The position numbers and the translations under genes are program-made. The notes beneath the pieces were generated by a model, which made no database searches, had not been told where the DNA came from, and worked only from the letters and a program-made list of their open reading frames with translations. Positions 8,025-18,130 of a stretch of 64,000 bases of DNA are shown here, in pieces; positions within the stretch are counted from its first letter, which is position 1, and each line of letters starts with the position of its first letter. The stretch is from Pseudomonas sp. DC1.2 (GTDB lineage Bacteria > Pseudomonadota > Gammaproteobacteria > Pseudomonadales > Pseudomonadaceae). Where the stretch lies: the NCBI RefSeq assembly GCF_034351645.1, contig NZ_CP133782.1:3043001-3107000 (forward strand), written 5' to 3'.

Positions 8025-10664
8025 CTACCCGGCGCGGCCCAGCACCTTGGCCAAAAACGCGGCTGTGCGGCTTTTTTTGCTGCTGGCCACCGTCTGCGGC
8101 GTCCCCGCCACGACAATTTTGCCTCCCTGATCCCCTGCGCCAGGCCCGATGTCGATCACCCAATCGCTCTGGGCGACCACCCGCATTTCATGCTCGACCA
8201 CGATCACCGTGTGACCCGCCGCCACCAGGGTGTTCAACTGTTCGAGCAAGCGATCAACGTCCCGCGGGTGCAGCCCCGTGGTGGGCTCATCCAGTACATA
8301 CAACGTAGCCCCTCGCTGACTGCGTTGCAGCTCGGTGGCCAGTTTGATCCGCTGGGCTTCACCGCCAGACAGCTCCGTGGCCGGCTGACCCAGGCGCAGA
8401 TAACCCAGGCCAATGTCGCGCAGCACCTCTAACGAGCGGTGAATGCCGGGCTGTTCGGCAAACACCGAGACGGCTTCGTCCACCGTCAGTTGCAACACCT
8501 GGGCGATGTTGAGGCCCTGCCAGGTGATCTCAAGCGTTTCAAGGTGATAGCGAGCGCCGTGGCAGGTTGGGCATGGCGCATACACGCTGGGCATAAACAG
8601 CAACTCGACGCTGACAAACCCCTCGCCCTCGCACGTCGGGCAACGCCCCTTGGCGACGTTGAAGGAAAACTGCCCGGCGTCGTAACCCTTGGCTTGGGCT
8701 TGGGGCGTGGCGGCGTAGAGTTTGCGCACGCTGTCGAACAGGCCGGTGTAGGTCGCCAGGTTCGAGCGCGGGGTGCGGCCAATGGGTTTTTGATCGACCT
8801 GCACCAAGCGTTTGATGGACTCCAGCCCTGCGCTGACCTGACCGCCACTGGCGTAGGGCACGTCATCTTCAAGGCTAAGCGTCTGCGGCTCGCGTTCGCT
8901 GACGCCGCGCCCCAAATGAGCCCCGACCAACTCCAGCAGTGCCTGGCTGACCAAACTGGATTTTCCGGAGCCCGAAACACCGGTCACCGCCGTAAAACAG
9001 CCCAACGGAAATTCGGCACTCAGGTGATTCAGGTTATTGCGGGTGATGCCGTCCAGGCGCAGCCAGGCCGACGGCGTGCGGCAGATTCGCGGTGCAGTGA
9101 CCTGCTCGGCAAACAGGTAGGCGCGGGTCTGCGATTCGGTGATCTGCGCCAGACCTGCCGGTGGCCCGCTGTACAGCACCCGTCCGCCCTGCTCGCCCGC
9201 CGCCGGCCCCACATCAATCAGCCAATCGGCGCGGCGCATGGTTTCAAGGTCATGCTCGACCACAAACACGCTGTTGCCCTCGGCCTTCAAGCGCTGCAAG
9301 GCGTCGAACAGCGCTTCGCCATCGGCGGGATGAAGACCTGCGGAAGGCTCATCCAGCACGTAAATCACGCCGAACAGTTGCGAGCCTAATTGCGTCGCCA
9401 GGCGCAAGCGCTGTAACTCGCCAGACGACAAGGTCGGGGTGCTGCGCTCGAGCGCTAAGTAGCCGAGGCCCAAATCGGTCAGGGTGCTGACGCGTTCCAG
9501 CAAGTCCTGCGCAATACGCTGCGCAGCCAAGCGTTTTTCCACTGACAAGTTCGGCGTGTGGCGCACGTCTGGCGCCTGCGCGTGGCCACTGCCGCCGTGG
9601 GCGACGCGGTGTTCGCGTACCGCGCGAGTCTGACGGTGTGTCAGCACTTCGCTCGCCGCATCAGGTTGTTCGAGGTAACGCTGAGCCGCCACCGGTTTCA
9701 AAACCTCGGCCACTTGCAGCAACGGCATCTGCGACAGTTGGCCAATGTCGTAACCGGCAAACGTCACCGACAGGGCCTCACGTTTGAGCCGCTTGCCGTC
9801 ACACAACGGGCACGGGCTGCCGAGCATGAATTGTGAGACACGCTTTTTCATCAGCGCGCTTTGTGAATGACTGAAGGTGTGCAGGATGTAGCGTCGGGCG
9901 CCAGTAAAAGTACCTTGGTAACTCGGTTGCAGGTTGCGCTTGAGGGCAACGCTGGTTTCTTCGGGCGTGAGTCCCGCATACACCGGCACCGTCGGCGTTT
10001 CATCAGTGAAGAGAATCCAGTCGCGCTGCTGCTTTGGCAGCTCGCGCCAAGGCTTATCGACGTCGTAGCCCAGCGTCACCAGAATGTCGCGCAGGTTCTG
10101 CCCCTGCCAAGCCACGGGCCAGGAGGCTACCGCTCGCTGGCGGATAGTCAGGCTGGGGTCCGGGACCATCAAGGCTTCGGTGACTTCATAGACCCGTCCC
10201 AAACCATGACACTCAGGGCACGCCCCCTGAGGCGTGTTGGGCGAAAAATCTTCGGCATAGAGCATCGACTGCCCCGGCGGGTAGCTACCGGCCCGGGAGT
10301 AGAGCATGCGGATCAGGCTCGACAACGTCGTTACGCTGCCCACCGAAGAGCGCGTACTCGGCGTGCCACGTTGTTGTTGCAGCGCAACTGCCGGTGGCAG
10401 GCCCTCGATGGAGTCGACGTCCGGCACGCCGACCTGATCGATCAGGCGCCGGGCATACGGGGCCACGGATTCAAAATAGCGTCGTTGCGCTTCAGCGTAG
10501 AGGGTCGAGAACGCCAGCGAGGATTTACCCGAACCCGAGACACCGGTAAACACCACCAACGCATCCCTGGGAATGTCGAGATCAACGTTCTTCAGGTTGT
10601 GTTCCCTTGCGCCACGCACCCGAACCATGCCGGCGGGTGGATTGGCGGTGCGTTTTGAAGTCAT
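8025..10664 (-). CDS. uvrA2: UvrA2-like excinuclease ABC subunit A paralogue
   Basis: An 879-residue tandem ABC ATPase of the UvrA type. Walker A motifs are GVSGSGKSSLAF (from residue 41) and GVSGSGKSSLVS. ABC signatures are LSSGELQRLRLATQL and LSGGEAQRIKLATEL, with ILDEP-like Walker B segments (YVLDEPSAGLHP, YVLDEPTTGLHP). Zinc modules include CPECHGLGR in the first half and CPTCEGEGF plus CPTCHGARY in the second. It is about 60 residues shorter than housekeeping UvrA. That fits class II UvrA2 proteins, which usually lack the full UvrB-interaction domain and are linked to DNA damage or DNA-binding drug tolerance. ATG 10664 begins MTSKRTANPP. It appears to be transcribed alone. Identification as a UvrA paralogue is firm; the class II label rests on length and divergence. 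Confidence 0.85.
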   Translation of the reverse strand: MTSKRTANPPAGMVRVRGAREHNLKNVDLDIPRDALVVFTGVSGSGKSSLAFSTLYAEAQRRYFESVAPYARRLIDQVGVPDVDSIEGLPPAVALQQQRGTPSTRSSVGSVTTLSSLIRMLYSRAGSYPPGQSMLYAEDFSPNTPQGACPECHGLGRVYEVTEALMVPDPSLTIRQRAVASWPVAWQGQNLRDILVTLGYDVDKPWRELPKQQRDWILFTDETPTVPVYAGLTPEETSVALKRNLQPSYQGTFTGARRYILHTFSHSQSALMKKRVSQFMLGSPCPLCDGKRLKREALSVTFAGYDIGQLSQMPLLQVAEVLKPVAAQRYLEQPDAASEVLTHRQTRAVREHRVAHGGSGHAQAPDVRHTPNLSVEKRLAAQRIAQDLLERVSTLTDLGLGYLALERSTPTLSSGELQRLRLATQLGSQLFGVIYVLDEPSAGLHPADGEALFDALQRLKAEGNSVFVVEHDLETMRRADWLIDVGPAAGEQGGRVLYSGPPAGLAQITESQTRAYLFAEQVTAPRICRTPSAWLRLDGITRNNLNHLSAEFPLGCFTAVTGVSGSGKSSLVSQALLELVGAHLGRGVSEREPQTLSLEDDVPYASGGQVSAGLESIKRLVQVDQKPIGRTPRSNLATYTGLFDSVRKLYAATPQAQAKGYDAGQFSFNVAKGRCPTCEGEGFVSVELLFMPSVYAPCPTCHGARYHLETLEITWQGLNIAQVLQLTVDEAVSVFAEQPGIHRSLEVLRDIGLGYLRLGQPATELSGGEAQRIKLATELQRSQRGATLYVLDEPTTGLHPRDVDRLLEQLNTLVAAGHTVIVVEHEMRVVAQSDWVIDIGPGAGDQGGKIVVAGTPQTVASSKKSRTAAFLAKVLGRAG

Positions 10665-10761
10665 GAACCTGCCTTGATTGGCGAATGGATAGAAGCGAGT
10701 CCCTGCCTAAGCGCTAGGCGTAGCAAGGCGACTTGTCACCTCGCCGCCCGGAATCGATGGT

Positions 10762-12873
10762 TTAGCCGTTGAGCACCGTGCGCACCATCCGGGTCAGTGC
10801 GTCCGGGCCATAGGGCTTGCTTAGCAGATATGTTTCGGGGCTCAACTGATGATTACGCGAAATGATGTCCCGGGTGTGACCGGAAGTGAACAACACCGGT
10901 ATGGGCGGGTTCTGCACCTTGGCCCAGGCGGCCAAATCTGAACTTTTGATCAGACCGGGCATGACCACGTCGGTGAAAATCAGATTCACCGCCACGCCGT
11001 CCAGCAACATTTGCATGGCGGCGTCACCGTTGATTGCGGTCAGCACCTGATAGCCCTCTTCTCGCAGCAATTCCACGGCTGAAGCCCGCACTGCTTCATT
11101 GTCCTCGACCACCAGAATGCATTCGTGACCGCCCCGGTGCGGCACATCATAGAGCGTTGTTTCGCGCAGCAACGGACGCAGGCTACGGGGAAAATACAAT
11201 TGCACCCGTGTGCCCTCTCCGACCACGCTGGACATCTCGATGTGCCCACCGCTCTGCTTGACGAAACCGAACACCATGCTCAAGCCGAGGCCGGTACCCT
11301 GGCCGTCGGCCTTGGTCGTAAAAAACGGCTCGAACGCCTGGGCCAGCGTCTGCGGCGGCATGCCAATGCCGCTGTCAGAGACCGTCACACGCAGATAATC
11401 TCCGGCAACGATTCCTTTGCCCTGACAAAACCGTCGATCCAGCGCAACGTTTTCAGCGTTCAAACCGATGACTCCATCGCCTTGCAGGGCGTCCCTGGCG
11501 TTGATCGCCAGATTGAGAATGGCGTTTTCCAGTTGGTTGCGATCTACATTGATCCGCCAAGGTTCTTCAGGCAGTTGCACATCGATGTGAATGGTTTCAC
11601 CCAGCGCACGGTGCAACAACTCCCCCATCCCTTCGAAAATCTGTCGCGGGTCGCAGATGGCCGGTGACAGTGGCTGACGCCGGGCGAACGCGAGTAATTG
11701 CGAGGACAACTTGGCCCCCCGTTCGACCGCTGCGATGGAGGCATTGACCCGGCGCTGCACGTTGGCATTATCGGGCTCATTGCGCGCGAGTAAATGCAGG
11801 TTGCCGGCGATAACCTGCAACAAGTTGTTGAAGTCATGGGCCACGCCACCGGTAAGGCCACCGATGGCTTCAAGCTTCTGCGATTGACGCAGTTGCTCTT
11901 CAGCCATCAACCGCGCCTCGACTTCATTGGCGACCCGTTGCTCCAGGTTGCGGGTGAACTTGAGCAGCGACTCCTCGGCGATTTTGCGTTCGTTAATGTC
12001 AATCAGCACACCCGGAAAACGAAACGGCTCGCCCTGTTCATTGAATTCGCAACAACCGCTGGCCAACACCCACAAATACGTGCTGTCGGGACGAAGGACG
12101 CGGTATTCGGCGTTATAAGGGACGCCCTTGGCGACCGATTGATCGATCCGGTTCCTGACCCAGGCCAGGTCGTCCGGGTGAATCCGCGCTTCGGCGATGT
12201 CAGGTGCCAGGTTGAGCAGGTTTCGCTCAGGAGGGTAAGAAAAAGTGCGAGCGAAACGCTCGTCGCCAGACAGCGTATCGGCCTTGATGTCCCAGACGAA
12301 TGAACCGAGCAAAGCCCCGGCGTTGAGCGCCAGGCGCACACGCTCGTTGTCGGCGCGATAGGCATCTTCAGCTTCCCGACGTCGGCGTTCGGAAATCACA
12401 TGCTCGGTGGTTTCAACCACCATGGCCATGACGCCGGCAGGTTGCCCTTCGTCATTGGCAACGGGACTGTAATAGAGGTCCAGCCAGACTTCTTCCGGAA
12501 CGCCATCTCTCAGCAACACCAACTCTTTATTGCTATAAGACAGCGTGCCGCCTGCCAGGCAGGTGTCCATGACATATCGATTGAAATCGGCCACTTCCGG
12601 CCAGCCCTGCTCAACCGCCGCACCTAAAATATAGGGATGGCGTCCACCGGCAAACACCGAGTAGGCGTCGTTGTAGATCATGTAGCCGGTACGGCTCCAG
12701 AGCATCACCATCGGCAGCGGTGAGGCCAGCATCAACTGCACCGTGCTGGACAGGCTGGCCTGCCAAGTATCGATAGGACCGAGTTCTGTCTGGCTCCAGT
12801 CGAACGCGCGAATGCGTCCGGCCATTTCACCATTCCAGCCGGCACATCCGTGGCTATCCGATAGAAACTGCAT
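10762..12873 (-). CDS. hybrid sensor histidine kinase with PAS domains and C-terminal receiver
   Basis: A soluble 703-residue kinase with no membrane segment. Residues ~40-165 and ~175-300 are two PAS-like folds (GTLSYSNKELVLLRDG; AEYRVLRPDSTYLWVLASG, ending in the PAC-like DINERK). A coiled linker (300-335) leads to the H-box GGVAHDFNNLLQVIAG with H346, N-box LNLAINARDAL, and G boxes SDSGIGMP and GTGLGLSMVFG. Residues 583-703 are a receiver: E590/D591, phospho-acceptor D635 in FTDVVMP, and a conserved Lys in LLSKPY. Similar PAS-kinase-receiver proteins in pseudomonads include light or redox sensors, but no conserved LOV Cys motif or other cofactor signature is visible, so the signal is unknown. 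No response-regulator partner is adjacent. It is separated from the lipoprotein trio by about 210 bases that hold a REP-like hairpin. Confidence 0.85.
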   Translation of the reverse strand: MQFLSDSHGCAGWNGEMAGRIRAFDWSQTELGPIDTWQASLSSTVQLMLASPLPMVMLWSRTGYMIYNDAYSVFAGGRHPYILGAAVEQGWPEVADFNRYVMDTCLAGGTLSYSNKELVLLRDGVPEEVWLDLYYSPVANDEGQPAGVMAMVVETTEHVISERRRREAEDAYRADNERVRLALNAGALLGSFVWDIKADTLSGDERFARTFSYPPERNLLNLAPDIAEARIHPDDLAWVRNRIDQSVAKGVPYNAEYRVLRPDSTYLWVLASGCCEFNEQGEPFRFPGVLIDINERKIAEESLLKFTRNLEQRVANEVEARLMAEEQLRQSQKLEAIGGLTGGVAHDFNNLLQVIAGNLHLLARNEPDNANVQRRVNASIAAVERGAKLSSQLLAFARRQPLSPAICDPRQIFEGMGELLHRALGETIHIDVQLPEEPWRINVDRNQLENAILNLAINARDALQGDGVIGLNAENVALDRRFCQGKGIVAGDYLRVTVSDSGIGMPPQTLAQAFEPFFTTKADGQGTGLGLSMVFGFVKQSGGHIEMSSVVGEGTRVQLYFPRSLRPLLRETTLYDVPHRGGHECILVVEDNEAVRASAVELLREEGYQVLTAINGDAAMQMLLDGVAVNLIFTDVVMPGLIKSSDLAAWAKVQNPPIPVLFTSGHTRDIISRNHQLSPETYLLSKPYGPDALTRMVRTVLNG

Positions 12874-13009
12874 CGACTGACTCTAAGTCCCGATAAATGA
12901 CAGGGTTTAAGCAAGTGCAACGGCACACAAACGATGCCCACCCGTTTGTTTCGAGCATGGTCGAGGCGAATGGTTTCATACAGGTATAGCGGATTCAAAT
13001 TAAAAACGT

Positions 13010-13041
13010 ATGGTGAGCGGGGCTTGCCCCCAGCTCACCAT
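13010..13041. repeat. REP-like perfect-arm hairpin
   Basis: ATGGTGAGC (13010-13018) pairs with GCTCACCAT (13033-13041) around an inner GGGG-CTTG-CCCC hairpin. The GGGGCTTGCCCC core resembles the extragenic palindromes scattered through fluorescent Pseudomonas genomes. It lies between the kinase gene and the end of the lipoprotein trio. Without a T tract it is more likely a REP element than a Rho-independent terminator. Confidence 0.6.
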
Positions 13042-13082
13042 GCAAACGCCCGACAACAGGCGCTGGACCTGACAGGGTGGTA

Positions 13083-13742
13083 TCAATCAGTGCCGTATTT
13101 AGGCGAACGCGGGCCGTACAGTAAACCTGCACGTTGTCCCGCCGACAGCAGCCGTGTGCTGGCTACGCCGGCTATCGGGTGAGCGGCATCTGTGGAGCTG
13201 TTGATCACTTGCTTGACCGCTGCGACCACCAGCATGCCAATCAAGTTGCCACCGCCATTGTTGTTACCCTCTTCGCTCGACGCGCGGGCCGAACCGGTCC
13301 ACAGGGTGGTGCCGGTTTTGAGGTCCACCAGCTTCGCATTCGCAGTGACCACGGTTTCACTGTTAATGATCATGTAGCGGGTGCCGTAATCGGTCACGGT
13401 GATGTACAGCGCCGCATCGGCACCAAAGATGTCCCGCAACTTGTCGGCTGGCGCTTGGTGGATGTCCGCTGGGGTGGTCAGGCCATTCTGGCGAAATGTT
13501 TCATCGACCAGCGCAATTGGCAGTACGTAGTAGCCTGCTTCAGCCAACGGAAAGGTCACTTGGGACAACAAGCTGTAGGACGCCTTGACGTCCGGCGAGT
13601 TGTTTAGCGGTGGCAATACCAGAATGGTTTTCGGACGGCTTTGCTTGTACGCCGAATAGTCCACGGTCTTGGGACTGACGCAACCGCCCAGCACTGCCAG
13701 GGCCAGCAGGCCGGCCATCAGTTTCAATGCGCGCGGGATCAT
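13083..13742 (-). CDS. DUF799/GNA1162-family outer-membrane lipoprotein
   Basis: A 219-residue protein with a lipoprotein signal: MIPRALKLMAGLLALAVLGGC, lipobox LGGC with Cys21. The body (KTILVLPPLNNSPDVKASYS, LADALYITVTDYGT-like strand, LWTGSARAS) matches the DUF799 group known from Neisseria GNA1162. Its start overlaps the stop of the DUF4810 gene as ATGA (13739-13742), so the two are translationally coupled. It is the last gene of a CsgG-like/DUF4810/DUF799 operon, an arrangement conserved in several proteobacteria and suspected to form an outer-membrane complex. Precise function is unknown. Confidence 0.85.
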   Translation of the reverse strand: MIPRALKLMAGLLALAVLGGCVSPKTVDYSAYKQSRPKTILVLPPLNNSPDVKASYSLLSQVTFPLAEAGYYVLPIALVDETFRQNGLTTPADIHQAPADKLRDIFGADAALYITVTDYGTRYMIINSETVVTANAKLVDLKTGTTLWTGSARASSEEGNNNGGGNLIGMLVVAAVKQVINSSTDAAHPIAGVASTRLLSAGQRAGLLYGPRSPKYGTD

Positions 13743-14110
13743 TTGGCGTCTCCGGTTTTAGCGTTCTTGAGCAGAAAATCCATGTACGGACCAGACTCGG
13801 GAAACAGGGTTTTCTCGGTTCTGAACTGCTGCACCATCTGGTCGTCCTTGCCCATGCTCAGGTACAACAACCCGAGTTGAGCGTGGTAACCAGGCGGTGG
13901 CGTATTACCGGTGGAAGCGATTTTTTGCAGATCACGTTCCAGGGCTTCGGCCTGAGCTTCCTTGGGCGTTTCGCCCTTGAAATACTCATAAACCTCAGGT
14001 TGGTAGCTTTCCCATTGGTAAAGGGTTTTCGGACCGGAATTACAGCCGGCCAGCAACGCGCCGCCCGCCAGGGTCAAGGCCATCAATGGCCACGACAGGT
14101 ACTTGTTCAT
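13739..14110 (-). CDS. DUF4810 small lipoprotein
   Basis: A 123-residue lipoprotein beginning MNKYLSWPLMALTLAGGALL with lipobox LAGC. It has the DUF4810 signature LYQWESYQPEVYEYFKGE and a tetratricopeptide-like GYHAQLGLLYLSMGKDDQMV stretch. I chose the Met at 14110 rather than 14134 because the signal peptide starts there. It lies 30 bases after the CsgG-like gene and overlaps the DUF799 gene by four bases. It probably acts as the middle partner of a three-lipoprotein complex at the outer membrane. Confidence 0.82.
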   Translation of the reverse strand: MNKYLSWPLMALTLAGGALLAGCNSGPKTLYQWESYQPEVYEYFKGETPKEAQAEALERDLQKIASTGNTPPPGYHAQLGLLYLSMGKDDQMVQQFRTEKTLFPESGPYMDFLLKNAKTGDAK

Positions 14111-14140
14111 ACGATTATTGCTCCTTGCCATCAACCTTGA

Positions 14141-14815
14141 TCAGTTGCCCGGTTTCCATGCACCGGAATTCATGCCATCTACCAAACGATTGATCGCCTC
14201 ACGCATGGCCAGGTCGAGCACCTTGCCGTTGAGGGTCGAATCGTAGGCCGCCGTACCACCAAAACCGATGACTTCACGGTTGGACAAGGCGTACTCACCC
14301 GCGCCCTGGGTCGAATAGACGACTTCCGAGGTACTGATGTTGACGATGTTCAGGTTGACCTTGGCGTAGGCAACCTGGGTCTTGCCGAGCCCGAGAATGC
14401 CGAACAATTGGTGGTCGCCGGTCTCTTTACGGCCGAATTCCGTGACATCACCCGTCACCACAAAATCAGCCCCCTTGAGGCGCTGGGCCTGGCCTTTGAG
14501 GGTCGCTTCCTGCTGGATCTCGCCCATGTTGTCGCGATCCAGCACGCTGAAGCGATGGGTCTGCTGCAAATGGGTGATCAGAATGGTCTTAGCCTGCCCG
14601 CCGAGACGGTCAACGCCGTCGGAGAAGATGCCGCGCATGTAGCTCGAACGGTTATCGAACTTACCCACGGCCATCGGCACCCGGACACCGGTCCAGGCCT
14701 GGCTGGCACTTTCAACTTTTTCGATGGGCAATGCCCGGGAGCTTTCGGTTGCACAGCCCCCCATCGCAACCACTACCGCAATCGCGGCACCTGATACCAA
14801 CACTCGAGAAATCAT
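14141..14815 (-). CDS. CsgG/HfaB-like lipoprotein
   Basis: A 224-residue lipoprotein: MISRVLVSGAAIAVVVAMGG with lipobox MGGC. It then has the CsgG-like core VPMAVGKFDNRSSYMRGIFSD, LQQTHRFSVLDRDNMGEI, LKGADFVVTGDVTEFGRK and VNLNIVNISTSEVVYSTQGAGEY. CsgG forms the curli secretion pore, but no csgA/B/E/F gene is near. The operon partners (DUF4810 and DUF799) point instead to the CsgG-like trio of unknown job, perhaps related to the LpoB/CsgG envelope proteins. The start at 14815 fits the signal peptide; the in-frame extension to 14935 is ignored. The 237 bases between it and dnaE2 should hold its promoter; CATAAT at about 14946-14951 is a candidate -10. Confidence 0.82.
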   Translation of the reverse strand: MISRVLVSGAAIAVVVAMGGCATESSRALPIEKVESASQAWTGVRVPMAVGKFDNRSSYMRGIFSDGVDRLGGQAKTILITHLQQTHRFSVLDRDNMGEIQQEATLKGQAQRLKGADFVVTGDVTEFGRKETGDHQLFGILGLGKTQVAYAKVNLNIVNISTSEVVYSTQGAGEYALSNREVIGFGGTAAYDSTLNGKVLDLAMREAINRLVDGMNSGAWKPGN

Positions 14816-15052
14816 TCTCACTGCAAATCCCTTCTGAAAAACTGTTGATCCCGGCATAGCGATGACCGACCGCTGCACAAGGCAGCAGCGAAAAAGCGCT
14901 GGGGAGATAGAACCAATAATCGATGTGCGGTACATCGACGGCGCGCATTATGCCAAAGTGCCACCACTGAATACAGCTTTAAAATAATCTGGCGTCGGTC
15001 GATTGACCCGCACGCGTAAGAAAATTCCAGAGGCTGGGGCACTCGTCATCGG

Positions 15053-18000
15053 TCAGCGGAAATCACGGCTGCGCACGCTAATGCCATCGAGTAATGGGCT
15101 CAAGTCGCTCAAGCGTCCGGCAATTAAATGCCGCACTTCGCCTTCCTTTTCCCAGCGTCCATCAACCTTGAGCAGGTGCGCGCCGACCAATACCTGCCGC
15201 TGGCGCTCGGCCAGATCGCGCCATACCACCACGTTGACGTTACCGAACTCGTCTTCAAGGGTCACGAAGGTGACTCCACTGGCGGTGCCCGGACGCTGTC
15301 GTCCGGTCACCAAACCGGCCACGCTGACCGGGCGCCCATGATCAACGTCGAGCAACTCGCTGGAACTGCGGCAGCGCAGGGCTTTCAACTCGCCGCGCAA
15401 CAAGGCCAGCGGATGCGGGCCAAGGGTGGTGCCGACGCTGGCGTAATCGGCTTGCAAGTCTTCGCCGGCAGTGGGTTTGGGCAGCGACACCGTGGGCTCT
15501 TCCTGACTCGGCAGACCGGCAAACAAACCGAGCTGCTTCTGCACCCCCGCCACCTCCCAGCGAGCCCGGTGACGGTCGCCGGCCAAGCCGCGCAAGGCGC
15601 CAGCATCGGCCAGTTGCTCTTGGGCACGCGCATCGAGTCGGGCCCGTTGGCCAAGGTCGGCAATGTCCACAAATGCGCTCCACGCCCGCGCCGCTTCAAT
15701 GCGTCGGGCATCGTCCTCGCGAAATCCCTTGATCATCCGCAAGCCCATGCGCAGCGCTGGTTGTGCGTCGCTGATCGGTTCCAGGCTGCAATCCCAATCG
15801 CTGGCTCGCACGTCCACCGGACGAATCTGCAAATGGTGCAGCCGGGCATCCTGCAGTATTTGGTCCGGGCTGTAGAAACCCATCGGCCAACTATTGATCA
15901 GCGCACAGGCGAAGGCCGCCGGTTCGTGGCACTTCAGCCAACAACTGGCGTAAGTCAGCAAGGCAAAACTGGCCGCGTGGGATTCGGGGAAGCCATAGCT
16001 GCCGAAACCTTTGATCTGCTCGAAAATTTGTGCGGCAAACTCTGGCGTGTAGCCGTTTTTCGCCATCCCTTCCGCCAGCCGTTTCCGGTGCGGCTCCAGG
16101 CCACCATGGCGTTTCCAGGCCGCCATGGAGCGGCGCAACTGGTCCGCCTCGCCGGGGCTATAGTCGGCGGCGACGATAGCGATCTGCATCACCTGTTCCT
16201 GGAACAGCGGCACGCCCAACGTCCGCTCCAGTACCACCTTGAGTTCTTCCGAAGGGTATTTCACCTCTTCTTCTTTTTTACGGCGCCGCAGGTAGGGATG
16301 CACCATGCCGCCCTGAATTGGCCCAGGCCGGACAATCGCCACCTCGATCACCAAGTCGTAAAAAGTGCTGGGCTTGAGCCTGGGCAGCATCGACATCTGG
16401 GCCCTGGACTCGATCTGGAACACCCCGACCGTGTCGGCACGGCTGATCATCTCGTAGGTTTGCGGGTCCTCGGACGGCACTGTGGCCAGGCTCAGATCAC
16501 GCCCCCGATGCCGGCGCAGCAGATCAAAACAGCGGCGGATGGCGCTGAGCATGCCAAGGGCCAGAATATCCACCTTGAGCAACCCCACCGCATCCAGGTC
16601 GTCCTTGTCCCACTGAATGATCGTGCGCTCGGCCATGGCTGCATTTTCCACCGGCACCAGGCTGTCCAGCGGCTGCTCGGAAATCACAAACCCGCCTGGG
16701 TGCTGGGACAGGTGCCGGGGGAAGCCGATCAGTTGCCCGGTCAGGCTCAACACCCGACGCAGCACCGCGCTGTCCGGATCGAAACCGCCTTCACGCAGGC
16801 GTTCAACCGGTGGTGTTTCATCGCTCCAGTGCCCGCAGCAATCGGCCAGCGCGTTGATCTGATCCGGCGGCAGCCCCAGCGCCTTGGCGACATCGCGCAC
16901 GGCGCCGGCCGCATGGTAAGTGCTGACCACTGCCGTCAGCGCCGCACGGTTCCGACCGTAACGACGGAACACGTACTGCAAGACTTCTTCACGCCGTTCA
17001 TGCTCGAAATCGACGTCAATGTCTGGCGGCTCGTTGCGTTCGCGCGAAAGAAAGCGTTCGAACAATAACGTCGTTCGACCCGGGTCTATTTCGGTGATCC
17101 CCAAGGCATAACACACCGCCGAGTTAGCAGCCGACCCCCGCCCCTGACAGAGAATATTTTGCTCACGCGCGAAACGCACAATGTCGTGAACCGTCAAAAA
17201 ATAGCTTTCGTAACCGAGGCCGGCGATCAGCTCCAACTCCTTGTCGATTTGCACCAGCACGTCGGCTTTTGGCCCCTCCTTCCAGCGCCAGCGAATGCCC
17301 TGCTCGGTCAACTCGCGCAGCCAGGACGTGGCCGTCTGACCTTCGGGCACCAACTCCCGTGGGTACTGATAACGCAATTGACCGAGGTCGAAAGTGCAGC
17401 GCCGGGCAATAGCCAGTGTTTCGTCGAGTAAGGTTTGTGGGTAAAGCTCGCCCAAGGCGCCGAGACTGCGCAGGTGTCGCTCACCGTTGGGGTGCAGGCG
17501 CAACCCGGTGGCGGCCACCGGCAAGTGATGACGGATCGCAGTCATGGTGTCCTGCAAGGCGCGCCGGCCACGGGCATGCATGTGTACATCGCCACTGGCC
17601 ACCGCCGGAATTCGCAGTTCGGCGGCCAGTTTCAGCAGCGCGGCCAGGCGCTGGGCATCGTCCTGACCCCGGTGCAACTGCACGGCCAGCCACAGGCGTT
17701 CGGCAAAGACGCTGCGCAGCCAGCACCCCTGTTCACAGGCATCGACCGCGTCCGGCACCCACAACGCCAATAGCCCCGGCAACGGTTCGTTGAAGTCCTC
17801 CCGTAGGACCTGATACTGGCCTTTTTGCGTGCGGCGTCGAGCCCGAGTGATCAAACGGCACAGTGCCTGATAACCCTCAAGGTTCTCGACCAGTAGCAGC
17901 AGTTTCGGGCCGTCCTCGATCCGGATTTCACTGCCGATGATCAGCGGCAGTTCCACCGCTTTAGCGGCTTGCCAGGCGCGGACGATACCGGCAAGTGTGC

Positions 18001-18130
18001 ATTCGTCAGTGATTGCCAGGGCTTTATAACCTTGCTGTTTCGCCCGTTGAAACAGCTCCAGGGCGCTGGACGCACCGCGCTGGAAGCTGAAGTTCGACAG
18101 GCAGTGCAGTTCGGCATACCCAACACTCAT
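15053..18130 (-). CDS. dnaE2: error-prone DNA polymerase DnaE2 (ImuC)
   Basis: A 1025-residue C-family polymerase alpha subunit. It has an N-terminal PHP domain ([34 protein letters not shown]), the palm/fingers with [21 protein letters not shown] and [16 protein letters not shown], the QHPGGFVIS segment, and a C-terminal OB-fold ([34 protein letters not shown]). The shorter length than replicative DnaE and the imuA-imuB neighbours define it as the translesion enzyme DnaE2. The start at 18130 overlaps the imuB stop as ATGA (18127-18130), supporting coupled translation. It is the last gene of the SOS operon controlled from the lexA2 promoter. Family assignment is very secure. Confidence 0.96.
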   Translation of the reverse strand: MSVGYAELHCLSNFSFQRGASSALELFQRAKQQGYKALAITDECTLAGIVRAWQAAKAVELPLIIGSEIRIEDGPKLLLLVENLEGYQALCRLITRARRRTQKGQYQVLREDFNEPLPGLLALWVPDAVDACEQGCWLRSVFAERLWLAVQLHRGQDDAQRLAALLKLAAELRIPAVASGDVHMHARGRRALQDTMTAIRHHLPVAATGLRLHPNGERHLRSLGALGELYPQTLLDETLAIARRCTFDLGQLRYQYPRELVPEGQTATSWLRELTEQGIRWRWKEGPKADVLVQIDKELELIAGLGYESYFLTVHDIVRFAREQNILCQGRGSAANSAVCYALGITEIDPGRTTLLFERFLSRERNEPPDIDVDFEHERREEVLQYVFRRYGRNRAALTAVVSTYHAAGAVRDVAKALGLPPDQINALADCCGHWSDETPPVERLREGGFDPDSAVLRRVLSLTGQLIGFPRHLSQHPGGFVISEQPLDSLVPVENAAMAERTIIQWDKDDLDAVGLLKVDILALGMLSAIRRCFDLLRRHRGRDLSLATVPSEDPQTYEMISRADTVGVFQIESRAQMSMLPRLKPSTFYDLVIEVAIVRPGPIQGGMVHPYLRRRKKEEEVKYPSEELKVVLERTLGVPLFQEQVMQIAIVAADYSPGEADQLRRSMAAWKRHGGLEPHRKRLAEGMAKNGYTPEFAAQIFEQIKGFGSYGFPESHAASFALLTYASCWLKCHEPAAFACALINSWPMGFYSPDQILQDARLHHLQIRPVDVRASDWDCSLEPISDAQPALRMGLRMIKGFREDDARRIEAARAWSAFVDIADLGQRARLDARAQEQLADAGALRGLAGDRHRARWEVAGVQKQLGLFAGLPSQEEPTVSLPKPTAGEDLQADYASVGTTLGPHPLALLRGELKALRCRSSSELLDVDHGRPVSVAGLVTGRQRPGTASGVTFVTLEDEFGNVNVVVWRDLAERQRQVLVGAHLLKVDGRWEKEGEVRHLIAGRLSDLSPLLDGISVRSRDFR

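Noticed and set aside
15128..17068. Long open frame antisense to dnaE2
   Set aside because: It is a shadow of high-GC codon bias on the opposite strand, with no family features or ribosome site.
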